A stretch of 32,688 bases of DNA, from positions 1 through 32,688 of the forward strand of contig CABZFH010000011.1 of the NCBI GenBank assembly GCA_902524895.1, written 5' to 3'. Positions within the stretch are counted from its first letter, which is position 1. The number at the start of each line of letters is the position of its first letter. The notes under the pieces were generated by a model. The model ran no database searches. It was not told the origin of the DNA and worked only from the letters and a program-made list of their open reading frames with translations. The position numbers and the translations under genes are program-made. Positions 22,723-32,688 of this stretch are shown in pieces. This DNA comes from an uncultured Alphaproteobacteria bacterium (GTDB lineage Bacteria; Pseudomonadota; Alphaproteobacteria; Methylaequorales; Methylaequoraceae).

Positions 22723-23232
22723 ATGAATAGAACAGAAAAAGAAAATTTTGTATCAGAATTCAATGGCCTATTAAGTAATACCAAATTTGTGCTGGTAACA
22801 CAATACAAAGGACTTTCCGTTGAAGAAATTTCCTCTCTCAGAAGACAAGTGAAGGAAAAAGATGCTTCTTTTAAAGTCACAAAAAATAGTTTAGCTAAAA
22901 GAGCTATTAAAGACACAGATTATGAAAAACTAGAGCAATTTTTCGTTGGCCCAACAGCTGTAGCTTTTTCAGAAGACCCTGTAAGTGCAGCTAAAGTTTT
23001 ATATGATTTTTCTAAAGATAATGAGAAATTAAAAATTATTGGTGGTGCGATGGGAACACAAGAGCTTAATTATGATGAAATCAAACAATTGGCTTCTCTT
23101 CCTTCTATGGAAGCAATTAGAGCAAAATTAGTAAGTTTGATTTCTTCGCCTCTTTCCAATATTGTGTCTCTATTAAATGAACCATCCTCAAAAATTGTAA
23201 GATTAATAAATTTAAAACAACAAAACCACTAA
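22723..23232 (+). CDS. rplJ: 50S ribosomal protein L10
   Basis: L10 anchors L7/L12 dimers to form the stalk base. Residues 1-90 contain LLSNTKFVLVTQYKGLSVEEISSLRRQVKEKDASFKVTKNSLAKRAI, the conserved rRNA-binding domain, and VGPTAVAFSEDPVSAAKVLYDFSK. The C-terminal helix that binds L7/L12 covers the last 40 residues. The length is 169 residues. The region before the start has GGAGA, then ATAAATATTTAGATGAA, which is repeated exactly at the start of rpoB. The L10 leader lies directly upstream. Confidence 0.96.
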   Translation: MNRTEKENFVSEFNGLLSNTKFVLVTQYKGLSVEEISSLRRQVKEKDASFKVTKNSLAKRAIKDTDYEKLEQFFVGPTAVAFSEDPVSAAKVLYDFSKDNEKLKIIGGAMGTQELNYDEIKQLASLPSMEAIRAKLVSLISSPLSNIVSLLNEPSSKIVRLINLKQQNH

Positions 23233-23253
23233 CAAATTTAAGGAGACATTACT

Positions 23254-23631
23254 ATGGCAAATCTTGAAAAAATAATCGAAGACCTTTCTAACCTTTCAGT
23301 CTTAGAAGCTTCTGAATTATCTAAACTTTTAGAAGAAAAATGGGGTGTATCGGCGGCAGCTCCTGTTGCAGTTGCTGCACCAGCTGCAGGGGGAGATGCA
23401 CAAGCATCACCTGAAGAAAAAACCGAATTTACCGTCGTACTTTCTGCAGCTGGAGAAAAAAAGATAAATGTTATAAAGGAAGTAAGAACAATTACTGGTT
23501 TAGGTCTAAAAGAAGCTAAGGACTTAGTAGAAGGAGCACCTCAGAATGTTAAAGAAGGGGTGAATAAAGAAGACGCCGAAAAATTTAAAAAACAGCTTGA
23601 AGAAGCTGGTGCGACAGTAGACTTGAAATAA
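23254..23631 (+). CDS. rplL: 50S ribosomal protein L7/L12
   Basis: L7/L12 is the multi-copy stalk protein that recruits translational GTPases. The N-terminal dimerisation part ([29 protein letters not shown]) is followed by an Ala/Pro-rich hinge around residues 35-52. The C-terminal domain has [39 protein letters not shown]. The length is 125 residues. An AAGGAGAC Shine-Dalgarno lies just before the ATG, the strongest in this part of the window, in keeping with its high copy number. Confidence 0.98.
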   Translation: MANLEKIIEDLSNLSVLEASELSKLLEEKWGVSAAAPVAVAAPAAGGDAQASPEEKTEFTVVLSAAGEKKINVIKEVRTITGLGLKEAKDLVEGAPQNVKEGVNKEDAEKFKKQLEEAGATVDLK

Positions 23632-23651
23632 GTTTTTGGATAAATATTTAG

Positions 23652-26600
23652 ATGAAAAGCTCATTTACTCTTAAGCATAATGTAAGAAAAAGTTTTGGAA
23701 AAATTCCAGAATTGTTGGAAATGCCAAATCTTTTGGAAATTCAGAAGAATTCTTACGAATTATTTTTACAAAAAAATATAAAACCACAAAATAGAGAAGA
23801 TATAGGCCTTCAAGCAGTATTTAATAAGGTTTTTCCCATTAAAGATTTTTCAGGTAAGGCTGAACTTCAATTTGTCAAATATGAGCTCGAAAACCCTAAG
23901 TATGATGTTAAAGAGTGTATTCAAAGAGGTGGGACATTCGCATCACTTTTAAAAGTTACATTGAGACTAATTGTTTGGGAGATTGATGAGGAGAGTGGGT
24001 CGAGGTCAATAAAAGATATAAAGGAACAAGAGGTTTATCTTGGCGATATACCTCTTATGACTGATAAAGGGACATTTGTATTTAATGGAACAACAAGAGT
24101 TGTAGTTTCCCAGATGCATAGATCTCCTGGTGTTTTTTTTGATCATGATAAAGGAAAAAGCCATTCTACTGGGAAGTTCTTATTTGCATCTAGATTAATC
24201 CCTTACAACGGATCATGGATTGATTTTGAATTCGATTCAAAAGACCTTTTATATGTAAGAATAGATAAAAGAAGAAAACTTTTAGCTTCATCATTGCTAC
24301 TAGCCCTAGAGAATGAGAAATCAGTTGAATACAGGGAAAAAACAGATTCTGAACAACTTGATTATAATAAAATCATAGGACTTAGCCATGAAGAAATTTT
24401 TTCATTTTTTTATAGTTCCAAAAAATTTATAAAAAAAGATAATGGCTGGGAAATTGATTATATTAAAGAAGATTATATAGGTTCAAAGCTAAATTTTGAT
24501 CTTATTGATTCTTCAAATGGTAATGTTGTTGCAAAAGCAGGAGAAAAATTCAATATTTTACTCGCCAAAAAAATTAAGGAACTTAAGGTAAAGAAACTCT
24601 TGATTTCTAATGAAGAAATAGAAGGAAAGTTTTTGGCAAAAGATATTTTTGATGATAAATCAGGAATAATCTACTTTGAAGCTGGAGACGTCGTGGATGA
24701 AAATCTGCTTAAACACGTTTCTGATAAAAATATTAGCTTTTTAGATATTTTGGATATTAATAATAACAAACAAGGAAGTTATATAAGAGATACCTTTTTG
24801 GCTGATAAAAATAAAAATAGAAACGATGCGTTATTCGAAATTTATAAAATAATGAGACCTGGAGAGCCACCGACTATTGAATCAGCAGATAACTTATTTA
24901 GAAGTCTGTTTTTTGACAAAGAAAGATATGATCTGTCACCAGTTGGCAGATTAAAAATAAATACAAGACTAGGCCTAGACACTAATTTAGAGAAAAGAGT
25001 TTTGGAAAATACAGATATTTTAACAATAATAAAATATTTAGCGGAACTAAAAGACGGTATTGGAGAAATTGACGATATTGATCACTTAGGAAATAGAAGA
25101 GTAAGATCAGTTGGAGAACTTTTAGAAAATCAATACACTTTGGGTGTTATTAGAATGGAAAGAGCAATTAAAGAAAGAATGAGTAATTCAGAAATAGAAA
25201 TTGTTATGCCCAATGATCTTGTAAACCCTAAGCCGGCTTCTGCATCAGTCAGAGAGTTTTTTGGACAAAGTCAGCTATCACAATTTATGGATCAAACTAA
25301 CCCTTTGTCAGAAATTACTCATAAAAGAAGACTATCAGCATTAGGTCCTGGAGGACTCTCAAGAGAAAGAGCTGGTTTTGAAGTAAGAGACGTTCATCCG
25401 ACCCATTATGGAAGAATTTGTCCAATTGAAACTCCAGAAGGACCAAATATTGGACTAATTAATTCTTTGTCAACTTATTCAAAGGTAAATACTTTTGGTT
25501 TTATTGAGACTCCCTACAGGAAGGTAGTTAATGGAAAGGTTACTAATGATGTAATTTATTTGTCGGCTATGGAAGAGGAGAAAAAAACAATTGCTCAAGC
25601 TAACGAACCACTGAATAACGATGGATCGTTTTCGAGAGATTTAATTTCATGCAGAAAAGATGGTGATTTTTTTCTTTTAAATCCCAAACATATTGAGTTA
25701 ATGGATGTATCTCCAAAACAACTTGTATCAGTTGCAGCCGCCTTGATTCCATTTTTGGAAAATGATGATGCAAACAGAGCACTTATGGGATCAAACATGA
25801 TGAGACAGGCTGTGCCTCTACTTAAATCTCAAGCTCCTTTTGTAGGTACTGGAATGGAAAGTGTTGTTGCTAGAGATTCTGGTGTGGTTGTAGTTGCAAA
25901 AAGATCAGGTTATGTTGATCAAGTTGATTCTTCTAGAATAGTAATTAAAGCAGATGAAAAACAAGAAAAAGATACAGGAGTAGATATTTATAGATTGAGT
26001 AAATTTCAAAGATCCAATCAGAATACCTGTATTAATCAAAAACCTCTTGTTCAAGCAGGAGATTACGTTTCAAAAAACGATATAATTGCCGATGGACCAG
26101 CTTCAAAAACAGGAGAGTTAGCATTAGGTAAAAATGTTACAGTAGCATTTATGCCATGGAATGGTTATAATTATGAGGATTCAATCCTCATTTCTGAGAA
26201 ATTGGTTGTTGATGATGTCTTTACCTCAATTCACATTGAGGAATTCGAGGTTCTAGCTAGAGACACTAAATTAGGTCAAGAAGATATTACAAGGGATATT
26301 CCAAATGTTGGTGATGAGGCCCTCATTAATTTGGATGAAGCTGGGATAGTTCATATTGGAGCAGAAGTAAACCCAGGTGATATTTTGGTTGGAAAAGTAA
26401 CGCCGAAAGGAGAGTCTCCTATGACACCAGAGGAAAAGTTACTTAGAGCAATTTTTGGAGAAAAAGCTGCTGATGTAAAAGATACTTCCTTAAGACTCCC
26501 ACCGGGTGTATCTGGCACTGTTGTAGAAGTTAGAGTTTTCTCTAGAAGAGGGATAGATAAAGATGAAAGAGCTCTTTCAAATGAGAGATCGCAAATTGAG

Positions 26601-27815
26601 CAATTACATAAAGATATGGAAGATGAAAAATTTATTTTAGAGTCCAGTTTCAAAAATGGACTAAATGACCTATTAGAAAATCAGATGTTTTTAAGTGGTA
26701 TTGACGAAATTAAGAAAAATAAAAAGATTGATTTGGAAAATCTGAGTGGACTTAACTTGTCAAAACTTAGAAAAATTAAAGTAAAAGATGATAAATCTAT
26801 GGAAAAAATCGAGTCATTATGTGAGGCATTCGATGAGAGTTTAGAAATTCTACAAAATAATTTTAAAGATAAAGTTGATAAAGTTCAATCTGGTGACGAT
26901 TTATTACCCGGAGTTATGAAACTTATTAAAGTTTTTGTGGCTGTGAAAAGACAATTAGCTCCTGGAGATAAGATGGCTGGAAGGCATGGGAATAAAGGAG
27001 TCATTTCAAGAATAATACCTGTGGAGGATATGCCATATATGGAGGATGGAACCCCAGTGGATATAGTTTTAAATCCATTAGGAGTTCCATCAAGAATGAA
27101 CGTTGGACAAATACTTGAAACTCATCTCGGAGCTGCTGCAGTTGATTTAGGTAAGAAATTTTACAGTCTTGCAGAAAGTTCAAAAAATGACAAACCAAAA
27201 ATTAAAAAGTTGAGAGAACTTTTCAAAAATGTTTATGGTGATGAGATCTACAAATCGCGATTTGAAAAAATTAACGAAGAGGCTTTATTAAAGCATGCAA
27301 AAGGTCTTAAAGAAGGTGTGCCTTTTGCAACTCCTGTTTTTGATGGTGCAAAAGAGACAGATCTCGATAAGTACTTTGAGTTTGCAGGTTCAGATACAAG
27401 TGGACAAAAAAGGCTAATAGATGGAAGAACTGGAGAATATTTTGATAGACCAGTAACTGTTGGTGAAATATACATGTTAAAATTACATCATTTGGTAGAC
27501 GATAAAATTCACGCTAGATCAATTGGCCCATACAGTCTAGTAACGCAGCAACCTCTTGGAGGCAAAGCCCAATTTGGTGGTCAACGGTTTGGTGAAATGG
27601 AAGTTTGGGCTCTAGAAGCTTATGGAGCATCTTACACTCTTCAAGAAATGTTGACTGTCAAATCTGATGACGTTTCAGGAAGAACAAAAGCATATGAAAC
27701 GATTGTGAGAGGAGAAGATAATATTGAATCAGGTATTCCTGAATCTTTTAATGTTTTAATCATGGAGTTGAAATCATTAGGGCTTAACGTTGAACTTTTA
27801 GAAAGAAATGTTTAA
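23652..27815 (+). CDS. rpoB: DNA-directed RNA polymerase subunit beta
   Basis: The beta subunit forms one pincer of RNA polymerase and part of the active site. It has 1387 residues. The rifampicin region is intact: [31 protein letters not shown], with no resistance-type residue visible. [29 protein letters not shown] and the C-terminal [25 protein letters not shown] motifs are present. The lineage-specific insertions are of alphaproteobacterial length. The start region repeats that of rplJ (ATAAATATTTAGATGAA). The gene follows rplL by 20 bp and rpoC by 14 bp. Confidence 0.98.
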   Translation: MKSSFTLKHNVRKSFGKIPELLEMPNLLEIQKNSYELFLQKNIKPQNREDIGLQAVFNKVFPIKDFSGKAELQFVKYELENPKYDVKECIQRGGTFASLLKVTLRLIVWEIDEESGSRSIKDIKEQEVYLGDIPLMTDKGTFVFNGTTRVVVSQMHRSPGVFFDHDKGKSHSTGKFLFASRLIPYNGSWIDFEFDSKDLLYVRIDKRRKLLASSLLLALENEKSVEYREKTDSEQLDYNKIIGLSHEEIFSFFYSSKKFIKKDNGWEIDYIKEDYIGSKLNFDLIDSSNGNVVAKAGEKFNILLAKKIKELKVKKLLISNEEIEGKFLAKDIFDDKSGIIYFEAGDVVDENLLKHVSDKNISFLDILDINNNKQGSYIRDTFLADKNKNRNDALFEIYKIMRPGEPPTIESADNLFRSLFFDKERYDLSPVGRLKINTRLGLDTNLEKRVLENTDILTIIKYLAELKDGIGEIDDIDHLGNRRVRSVGELLENQYTLGVIRMERAIKERMSNSEIEIVMPNDLVNPKPASASVREFFGQSQLSQFMDQTNPLSEITHKRRLSALGPGGLSRERAGFEVRDVHPTHYGRICPIETPEGPNIGLINSLSTYSKVNTFGFIETPYRKVVNGKVTNDVIYLSAMEEEKKTIAQANEPLNNDGSFSRDLISCRKDGDFFLLNPKHIELMDVSPKQLVSVAAALIPFLENDDANRALMGSNMMRQAVPLLKSQAPFVGTGMESVVARDSGVVVVAKRSGYVDQVDSSRIVIKADEKQEKDTGVDIYRLSKFQRSNQNTCINQKPLVQAGDYVSKNDIIADGPASKTGELALGKNVTVAFMPWNGYNYEDSILISEKLVVDDVFTSIHIEEFEVLARDTKLGQEDITRDIPNVGDEALINLDEAGIVHIGAEVNPGDILVGKVTPKGESPMTPEEKLLRAIFGEKAADVKDTSLRLPPGVSGTVVEVRVFSRRGIDKDERALSNERSQIEQLHKDMEDEKFILESSFKNGLNDLLENQMFLSGIDEIKKNKKIDLENLSGLNLSKLRKIKVKDDKSMEKIESLCEAFDESLEILQNNFKDKVDKVQSGDDLLPGVMKLIKVFVAVKRQLAPGDKMAGRHGNKGVISRIIPVEDMPYMEDGTPVDIVLNPLGVPSRMNVGQILETHLGAAAVDLGKKFYSLAESSKNDKPKIKKLRELFKNVYGDEIYKSRFEKINEEALLKHAKGLKEGVPFATPVFDGAKETDLDKYFEFAGSDTSGQKRLIDGRTGEYFDRPVTVGEIYMLKLHHLVDDKIHARSIGPYSLVTQQPLGGKAQFGGQRFGEMEVWALEAYGASYTLQEMLTVKSDDVSGRTKAYETIVRGEDNIESGIPESFNVLIMELKSLGLNVELLERNV

Positions 27816-27829
27816 TTATCGGAGATATC

Positions 27830-30800
27830 ATGAATGATTTAATGAAGTTGATCGAAAAACCTAATTTTACAAACTTTGATCATATAAAAATTTCAATTGC
27901 AAGTCCTGAAAATATGATTTCTTGGTCTCATGGTGAAATCAAAAAACCTGAAACTATTAACTACAGAACATTTAAACCAGAAAGAAGTGGTTTGTTTTGT
28001 GCGCGGATATTTGGTCCTATTAAAGACTATGAATGTATTTGTGGTAAATACAAAAGAATGAAGTTTAAAGGAATCATTTGTGAAAAATGTGGTGTAGAAG
28101 TCACTGTTACAAAAGTCAGAAGAGAAAGAATGGGGCATATTCCACTTGCAGCACCAGTCGCACACATTTGGTTTTTAAAATCTTTGCCAAGTAGAATAGG
28201 GTTATTATTAGATTTAACCTTAAAAGATTTAGAAAAAGTTCTATACTTTGAAAGTTTTATAATCACGGAACCCGGAATGGTGAAATCATTAAAGAAGTTT
28301 CAAGTTATAAGTGAAGAGGAAAATTCGGAACTTAAAGAAGAATTTGGTGATGAGTTTGAAAGTATGATTGGTGCTGAAGCAATTCAAAAATTGTTATCTG
28401 AAATTAATTTAGATGAAGAGAAAAAGTCAGTCAGAGAAGATTTAAAAAATACAAATTCCGAAACAAAGAAAAAGAAACTTGTAAAAAGACTAAAATTAAT
28501 AGATGCATTTATTTCTTCAAAACTTAAACCTGAGTGGATGATTTTGAATGTAATTCCTGTTATTCCCCCTGAATTAAGACCATTAGTGCCCCTTGACGGA
28601 GGAAGATTTGCTACCTCTGATTTGAATGATTTATACAGAAGAGTTATAAATCGCAATAATAGATTACAACGTCTATTAAATTTGAAGGCTCCAGAAATTA
28701 TTGTTAGAAATGAAAAAAGAATGCTTCAAGAAGCGGCTGATGCTTTATTCGACAATGGAAGAAGAGGAAGAGTTATTACTGGAACAAACAAAAGGCCACT
28801 TAAATCGCTTTCAGATATGTTAAAAGGTAAACAAGGGAGATTTAGACAAAACCTTTTAGGTAAAAGAGTTGATTACTCAGGTAGATCAGTCATTGTGGTC
28901 GGACCGGAATTAAAGTTACACCAATGTGGAATTCCAAAGAAGATGGCTATTGAACTGTTTAAACCTTTTATATACGCAAAACTAGAAAAATACAATTATG
29001 CTACTACAATTAAAGCCGCTAAGAAAATGGTAGAAAAAGAACGACCAGAGGTTTGGGATATACTAGCGGAAGTAATTAGAGAACACCCAGTTTTATTAAA
29101 TAGAGCTCCAACATTGCATAGATTAGGAATTCAAGCGTTTGAACCAATCCTCATTGAGGGAAAAGCTATTCAACTACATCCATTAGTTTGTACAGCGTTT
29201 AATGCGGATTTCGATGGAGACCAGATGGCAGTTCACGTGCCTTTATCTCTTGAAGCGCAATTGGAAGCTAGAGTCCTAATGATGTCTACAAATAATATTC
29301 TATCACCAGCAAGTGGAAAACCGATAATTGTCCCTTCTCAGGACATGATTCTTGGACTTTATTACTTAAGTATTATTTCAGAGGGCGCTAAAGGAGAAGG
29401 AATGATTTTTTCAGATTTAGGAGAAATTCAAATTGCATTAGATAGTGGGCACATAACATTACAAACAAAAATTAAGTCTAGGTTTTTTAGCGTAGATGAA
29501 AATTATGAGCAGATAAGTGAGGTTGTAGAAACCACGCCAGGAAGAATGTTTTTAAGTGAAATATTACCAAAACATCCAAAAGTCAAATTTGACATCATAA
29601 ATAAGCTTATGACAAAGAAAGAAATTTCTAATACTATTGATCTTGTTTACAGACATTGTGGTCAGAAGAAAACAGTAATATTTGCTGATAAATTAATGGC
29701 TCTTGGTTTTCAAGAGGCTTGCAAAGCTGGAATCTCTTTTGGAAAAGACGATCTTCTAATTCCTGAGACGAAAAATAATCTTTTAAGTACAACTGAAAAG
29801 CAAGTCAAGAACTACGAAAAGCAATACTCTGAGGGCTTAATTACTAAAGGAGAAAAATACAACAAGGTTGTCGATGCATGGGCTAAATGTTCTGATGATG
29901 TCGCTGAAGCAATGATGAATAAAATGCTTCCTCAAAAAAACAATAAAGTTGATGATATAAACTCTGTTTTCATGATGGCTGATTCTGGAGCTAGAGGTTC
30001 GGCGGCTCAATTAAAACAATTAGCCGGTATGAGAGGCTTAATGGCTAAACCGTCAGGAGAAATAATTGAAAATCCAATTATTTCAAACTTTAAAGAGGGT
30101 TTGACGGTTTTAGAATATTTTAATTCAACCCATGGTGCCAGAAAAGGACTTGCTGATACAGCTCTAAAGACTGCTAATTCAGGTTATTTAACAAGAAGAT
30201 TAGTTGATGTTGCACAAGACTGTATTGTAACAATTGATGATTGCTTTACCGAAAAATATCTAACGGTAAGGGCAGAGGTTGAAGGCGGAGAAGTCATAGA
30301 TGCTTTGTCTGAAAAGATACTTGGAAGAACGATTGCGGAGGATATTATAGATCCTAAATCAAAAAAAACAATAATTTCAAGAGGTGACATAATTGATGAG
30401 GAGCATATTCCAATAATTGAATCGTTAAATATTGAAGAAGTTAAAATTAGATCTGTGTTAAGTTGCGAGGCGGACTTTGGTGTGTGCGTTAAGTGCTATG
30501 GTAGAGATCTTGCAAGAGGTACACCAGTTAATATTGGAGAAGCTGTTGGGGTAATTGCTGCTCAATCAATCGGTGAGCCTGGAACACAACTTACTATGAG
30601 AACATTCCATATTGGAGGTGCAGCGCAAAAAGGTTCTGAGATATCCAATGTAGAATCTAATGTAAGTGGTACTATAAAATTTAACAATGTTCAGGTATCA
30701 TTAGATTCTAATGGTAATAATATTAATTTATCCAGGAGTGCTCAACTTTGTATATTTCAAGGAGATAAGGAAAAAGCAAAGCATAGAGTGCCCTTAGGTT

Positions 30801-31993
30801 CAAAAATAAATGTTAAAGAAAATCAAAAAATTGATAAAGGTGTGATACTTGCTGAATGGGATCCATTTACAATACCAATAATTGGACAAATTAGTGGATA
30901 TGTAATTTTTAAAGATTTAGATGATGGTGTTTCAACTAGAGAAGTTATTGATGAATCAACTGGATTAGCTAGTAAGATGGTTGTTGACTGGAAGCAGCAA
31001 GCAAAAAACCAATCCTTAAACCCTAGGATTGAAATTCACGACAAGTTGAAGTCTGGTAATATTCTAACCTTAGAAAATGGTAGTCCAGCTTCTTATGAAA
31101 TTCCTGTTGATGCAATTTTAGGAATCAACTCTGGAGATAAAATTAAACGCGGTGATTTTATTGCAAGAGTTCCGAAGGAATCCTCAAAAACAAAAGATAT
31201 TACTGGAGGTCTGCCAAGAGTAGCAGAGCTTTTTGAAGCTAGAAAACCAAAAGACCATGCTATTATTGCGGAAATTTCTGGAAAAATAGAGTTTGGTAAA
31301 GATTACAAAATGAAACGAAAAATTCTTATTCGATCAGACGATAAGAGTTTAGAACCAGTTGAATATGTAATCTCAAAATCAAAGCACTTATCTGTGCAAG
31401 AGGGGGATTATGTTGAGATTGGAGATGTGCTTGTTGATGGTAGTTCAGTACCACATGATATATTACGAATAAAAGGTGTCGAAGCGCTATCTGCCTATAT
31501 GATTAAAGAAGTTCAAGATGTTTACAGACTTCAAGGTGTAAAAATTAATGATAAACATATTGAGGTTGTCGTTAAACAAATGATGCAAAAAGTTGAAATA
31601 ATTGATGGTGGTGAAACTACTCTCTTAGTTGGTGAGCAGATTAGTAAAAAGGAATTAGATGAGACTAATAAAAAAGCAAAATCTGAAAACCTGAAGGAGG
31701 CAAAAGCATCGCCTATATTATTAGGAATAACAAAGGCCTCTCTACAAACTGATAGTTTTATATCTGCTGCATCATTTCAAGAAACAACCCGAGTTTTGAC
31801 TGAAGCTTCAGTATCAGGGAAAATTGATAGTTTAGTTGGCCTTAAAGAAAATGTCATTGTCGGAAGACTTGTACCATGTGGCACAGGTTCGTTCTTAGCA
31901 CAAGCAAAAATTGAGGCTGCAAAAAGAGATAAAGAACTGCTGGATGTTGCGAATGAGACCAATACAAATTCAACTGAACCCGCTCAAAAGTAA
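27830..31993 (+). CDS. rpoC: DNA-directed RNA polymerase subunit beta'
   Basis: The beta' subunit carries the catalytic centre. The first zinc site uses Cys69, Cys71, Cys84 and Cys87 (ECICGKY...ICEKCG). The catalytic loop [12 protein letters not shown] has Asp460, Asp462 and Asp464. The second zinc region appears as [15 protein letters not shown], and the bridge-helix/trigger-loop motifs [16 protein letters not shown] are complete. Like RpoB the product is exactly 1387 residues, apparently coincidence. CGGAGAT lies before the ATG. rpsL follows after a 114-bp gap with its own promoter. Confidence 0.98.
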   Translation: MNDLMKLIEKPNFTNFDHIKISIASPENMISWSHGEIKKPETINYRTFKPERSGLFCARIFGPIKDYECICGKYKRMKFKGIICEKCGVEVTVTKVRRERMGHIPLAAPVAHIWFLKSLPSRIGLLLDLTLKDLEKVLYFESFIITEPGMVKSLKKFQVISEEENSELKEEFGDEFESMIGAEAIQKLLSEINLDEEKKSVREDLKNTNSETKKKKLVKRLKLIDAFISSKLKPEWMILNVIPVIPPELRPLVPLDGGRFATSDLNDLYRRVINRNNRLQRLLNLKAPEIIVRNEKRMLQEAADALFDNGRRGRVITGTNKRPLKSLSDMLKGKQGRFRQNLLGKRVDYSGRSVIVVGPELKLHQCGIPKKMAIELFKPFIYAKLEKYNYATTIKAAKKMVEKERPEVWDILAEVIREHPVLLNRAPTLHRLGIQAFEPILIEGKAIQLHPLVCTAFNADFDGDQMAVHVPLSLEAQLEARVLMMSTNNILSPASGKPIIVPSQDMILGLYYLSIISEGAKGEGMIFSDLGEIQIALDSGHITLQTKIKSRFFSVDENYEQISEVVETTPGRMFLSEILPKHPKVKFDIINKLMTKKEISNTIDLVYRHCGQKKTVIFADKLMALGFQEACKAGISFGKDDLLIPETKNNLLSTTEKQVKNYEKQYSEGLITKGEKYNKVVDAWAKCSDDVAEAMMNKMLPQKNNKVDDINSVFMMADSGARGSAAQLKQLAGMRGLMAKPSGEIIENPIISNFKEGLTVLEYFNSTHGARKGLADTALKTANSGYLTRRLVDVAQDCIVTIDDCFTEKYLTVRAEVEGGEVIDALSEKILGRTIAEDIIDPKSKKTIISRGDIIDEEHIPIIESLNIEEVKIRSVLSCEADFGVCVKCYGRDLARGTPVNIGEAVGVIAAQSIGEPGTQLTMRTFHIGGAAQKGSEISNVESNVSGTIKFNNVQVSLDSNGNNINLSRSAQLCIFQGDKEKAKHRVPLGSKINVKENQKIDKGVILAEWDPFTIPIIGQISGYVIFKDLDDGVSTREVIDESTGLASKMVVDWKQQAKNQSLNPRIEIHDKLKSGNILTLENGSPASYEIPVDAILGINSGDKIKRGDFIARVPKESSKTKDITGGLPRVAELFEARKPKDHAIIAEISGKIEFGKDYKMKRKILIRSDDKSLEPVEYVISKSKHLSVQEGDYVEIGDVLVDGSSVPHDILRIKGVEALSAYMIKEVQDVYRLQGVKINDKHIEVVVKQMMQKVEIIDGGETTLLVGEQISKKELDETNKKAKSENLKEAKASPILLGITKASLQTDSFISAASFQETTRVLTEASVSGKIDSLVGLKENVIVGRLVPCGTGSFLAQAKIEAAKRDKELLDVANETNTNSTEPAQK

Positions 31994-32017
31994 AATATAG
32001 AAAAAAATATTCTTTTG

Positions 32018-32045
32018 TTGACTCAGTTAAAAGATGTATTAATAT
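32018..32045 (+). promoter_or_regulatory. Predicted promoter of the rpsL-rpsG operon
   Basis: TTGACT (32018-32023) and TAATAT (32040-32045) have a 16-bp spacer, about 62 bp upstream of the rpsL ATG. TGGC/GCCA with the loop TAAGT forms a small hairpin in the leader. The start of the str operon therefore appears independent of rpoBC. Confidence 0.5.
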
Positions 32046-32107
32046 CCAACAAATAATTGGTCGTGGCTAAGTGCCAAACACAATTTTATTTAATTTGGGA
32101 AATAATT

Positions 32108-32479
32108 ATGCCTACAATAAATCAGTTAATTCGATCTCCAAGATCGAAACAGGTTAAAAGAAACAAAGTTCCTGCTCTTGAGGCCTGTCCTCAAAAAAGA
32201 GGAGTTTGCACTCGTGTTTACACAACTACCCCAAAGAAGCCTAACTCAGCACTGAGAAAAGTTGCACGTGTAAAACTAACAAATGGGTTTGAAGTAACAA
32301 GTTATATACCTGGAGAAGGCCATAATATTCAAGAACATTCGGTAGTTTTGTTAAGAGGAGGTAGAGTTAAAGATCTTCCTGGGGTGAGATATCATGTTCT
32401 GCGAGGTGTTTTAGATACCGAAGGTGTGAAAGATAGAAAACAACGAAGATCGAAATATGGAACAAAAAGGCCAAAATAG
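32108..32479 (+). CDS. rpsL: 30S ribosomal protein S12
   Basis: S12 is at the decoding site and controls accuracy. [12 protein letters not shown] is the universal start, so I use the ATG at 32108 although the frame is open to 32057. GGGA lies about 8 bp upstream. [24 protein letters not shown] includes the Lys at the classic streptomycin-resistance position in the sensitive form. The C-terminal [29 protein letters not shown] is conserved. The length is 123 residues. rpsG starts 8 bp downstream. Confidence 0.98.
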   Translation: MPTINQLIRSPRSKQVKRNKVPALEACPQKRGVCTRVYTTTPKKPNSALRKVARVKLTNGFEVTSYIPGEGHNIQEHSVVLLRGGRVKDLPGVRYHVLRGVLDTEGVKDRKQRRSKYGTKRPK

Positions 32480-32487
32480 GTAAAAAA

Positions 32488-32688
32488 ATGTCGAGAAGAA
32501 GAGCTGCTATAAAAAGAAACGTTTATCCCGATCCAAAATATCAAGATCAAGTCTTATCAAAGTTTATTAATATAATGATGCTTGATGGAAAAAAATCTTT
32601 GGCTGAAAAAATAGTTTATAAATCCATGGATAAGGCAGCTACAGTTATTAAAAATAAAAACCCAATTGATATTTTCTTACAAGCCTTA
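32488..32688 (+). CDS. rpsG: 30S ribosomal protein S7 (partial, runs off the end)
   Basis: S7 nucleates assembly of the 30S head. Sixty-seven residues are visible: [18 protein letters not shown], then [27 protein letters not shown], the canonical N-terminus of S7. The window ends inside the gene. It follows rpsL by 8 bp, the standard str-operon order; fusA would be expected next. Confidence 0.97.
   Translation, partial: MSRRRAAIKRNVYPDPKYQDQVLSKFINIMMLDGKKSLAEKIVYKSMDKAATVIKNKNPIDIFLQAL

Noticed and set aside
31994-32016. Terminator after rpoC
   Set aside because: The AATAT/ATATT pairing is all A-T and weak, with only a short T-run.
1-32688. Phage, CRISPR, toxin-antitoxin or defence system
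   Set aside because: Both strands carry housekeeping genes throughout, and I found no repeat array, integrase, transposase or antitoxin-like pair.

Overview
This window looks like chromosomal core DNA from an AT-rich, streamlined alphaproteobacterium, probably a free-living marine type. Support comes from gene order: the run ribE-ribB-ribH-nusB-thiL-hppA, then bamE and the ubiquinol-cytochrome c chaperone, then plsX-fabH-ihfA-merR, the hom...recJ pair, rlmB/tRNA-Tyr/tRNA-Gly/tRNA-Trp/secE/nusG, and rplKAJL-rpoBC followed directly by rpsL-rpsG are all alphaproteobacterial arrangements. Base composition is very low in GC (my impression is near 30%, not computed), intergenic spaces are tiny and several genes share TAATG or ATGA junctions. 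I cannot name a genus. No insertion sequence, phage, CRISPR or other mobile element is visible, and no obviously novel system. The points of interest are family variants, gene replacements and regulatory sites.

Layout. 1-3384: riboflavin genes (partial ribE, ribB with a degenerate GTP cyclohydrolase II tail, ribH), nusB and thiL in one tight operon. 3449-5539: proton-pumping pyrophosphatase. 5542-6538: bamE and the cytochrome bc1 chaperone, divergent, with start codons 7 bp apart. 6622-9446: rpmF-plsX-fabH-ihfA-merR, without the DUF177 gene usually found there. 9592-12105: rplM-rpsI, then argC and a gamma carbonic anhydrase. 12153-14311: OmpA-like lipoprotein and homoserine dehydrogenase. 14323-15501 (minus): PPi-dependent phosphofructokinase, sitting where glpX normally lies between hom and recJ. 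15538-17636: recJ and a small secreted unknown. 17711-18867: tRNA-Glu, a roughly 500-bp gene-free spacer ending in two hairpins and a T-run, then msrA. 18881-20214 (minus): FMN-binding oxidase-like protein and rlmB. 20280-20616: tRNA-Tyr, tRNA-Gly, tRNA-Trp. 20699-31993: secE-nusG-rplKA-(L10 leader)-rplJL-rpoBC. 32108-end: rpsL and partial rpsG.

How the genes work together. Most of the window is growth machinery: transcription (rpoBC, nusB, nusG), translation (L1, L7/L12, L10, L11, L13, L32, S7, S9, S12, rlmB, four tRNAs), secretion and envelope assembly (secE, bamE, OmpA lipoprotein), phospholipid and fatty-acid initiation (plsX, fabH) and cofactors (riboflavin, thiamine diphosphate). A metabolic theme is pyrophosphate: a K+-independent H+-PPase and a PPi-dependent phosphofructokinase are both present, and the latter occupies the place of the class II fructose bisphosphatase.
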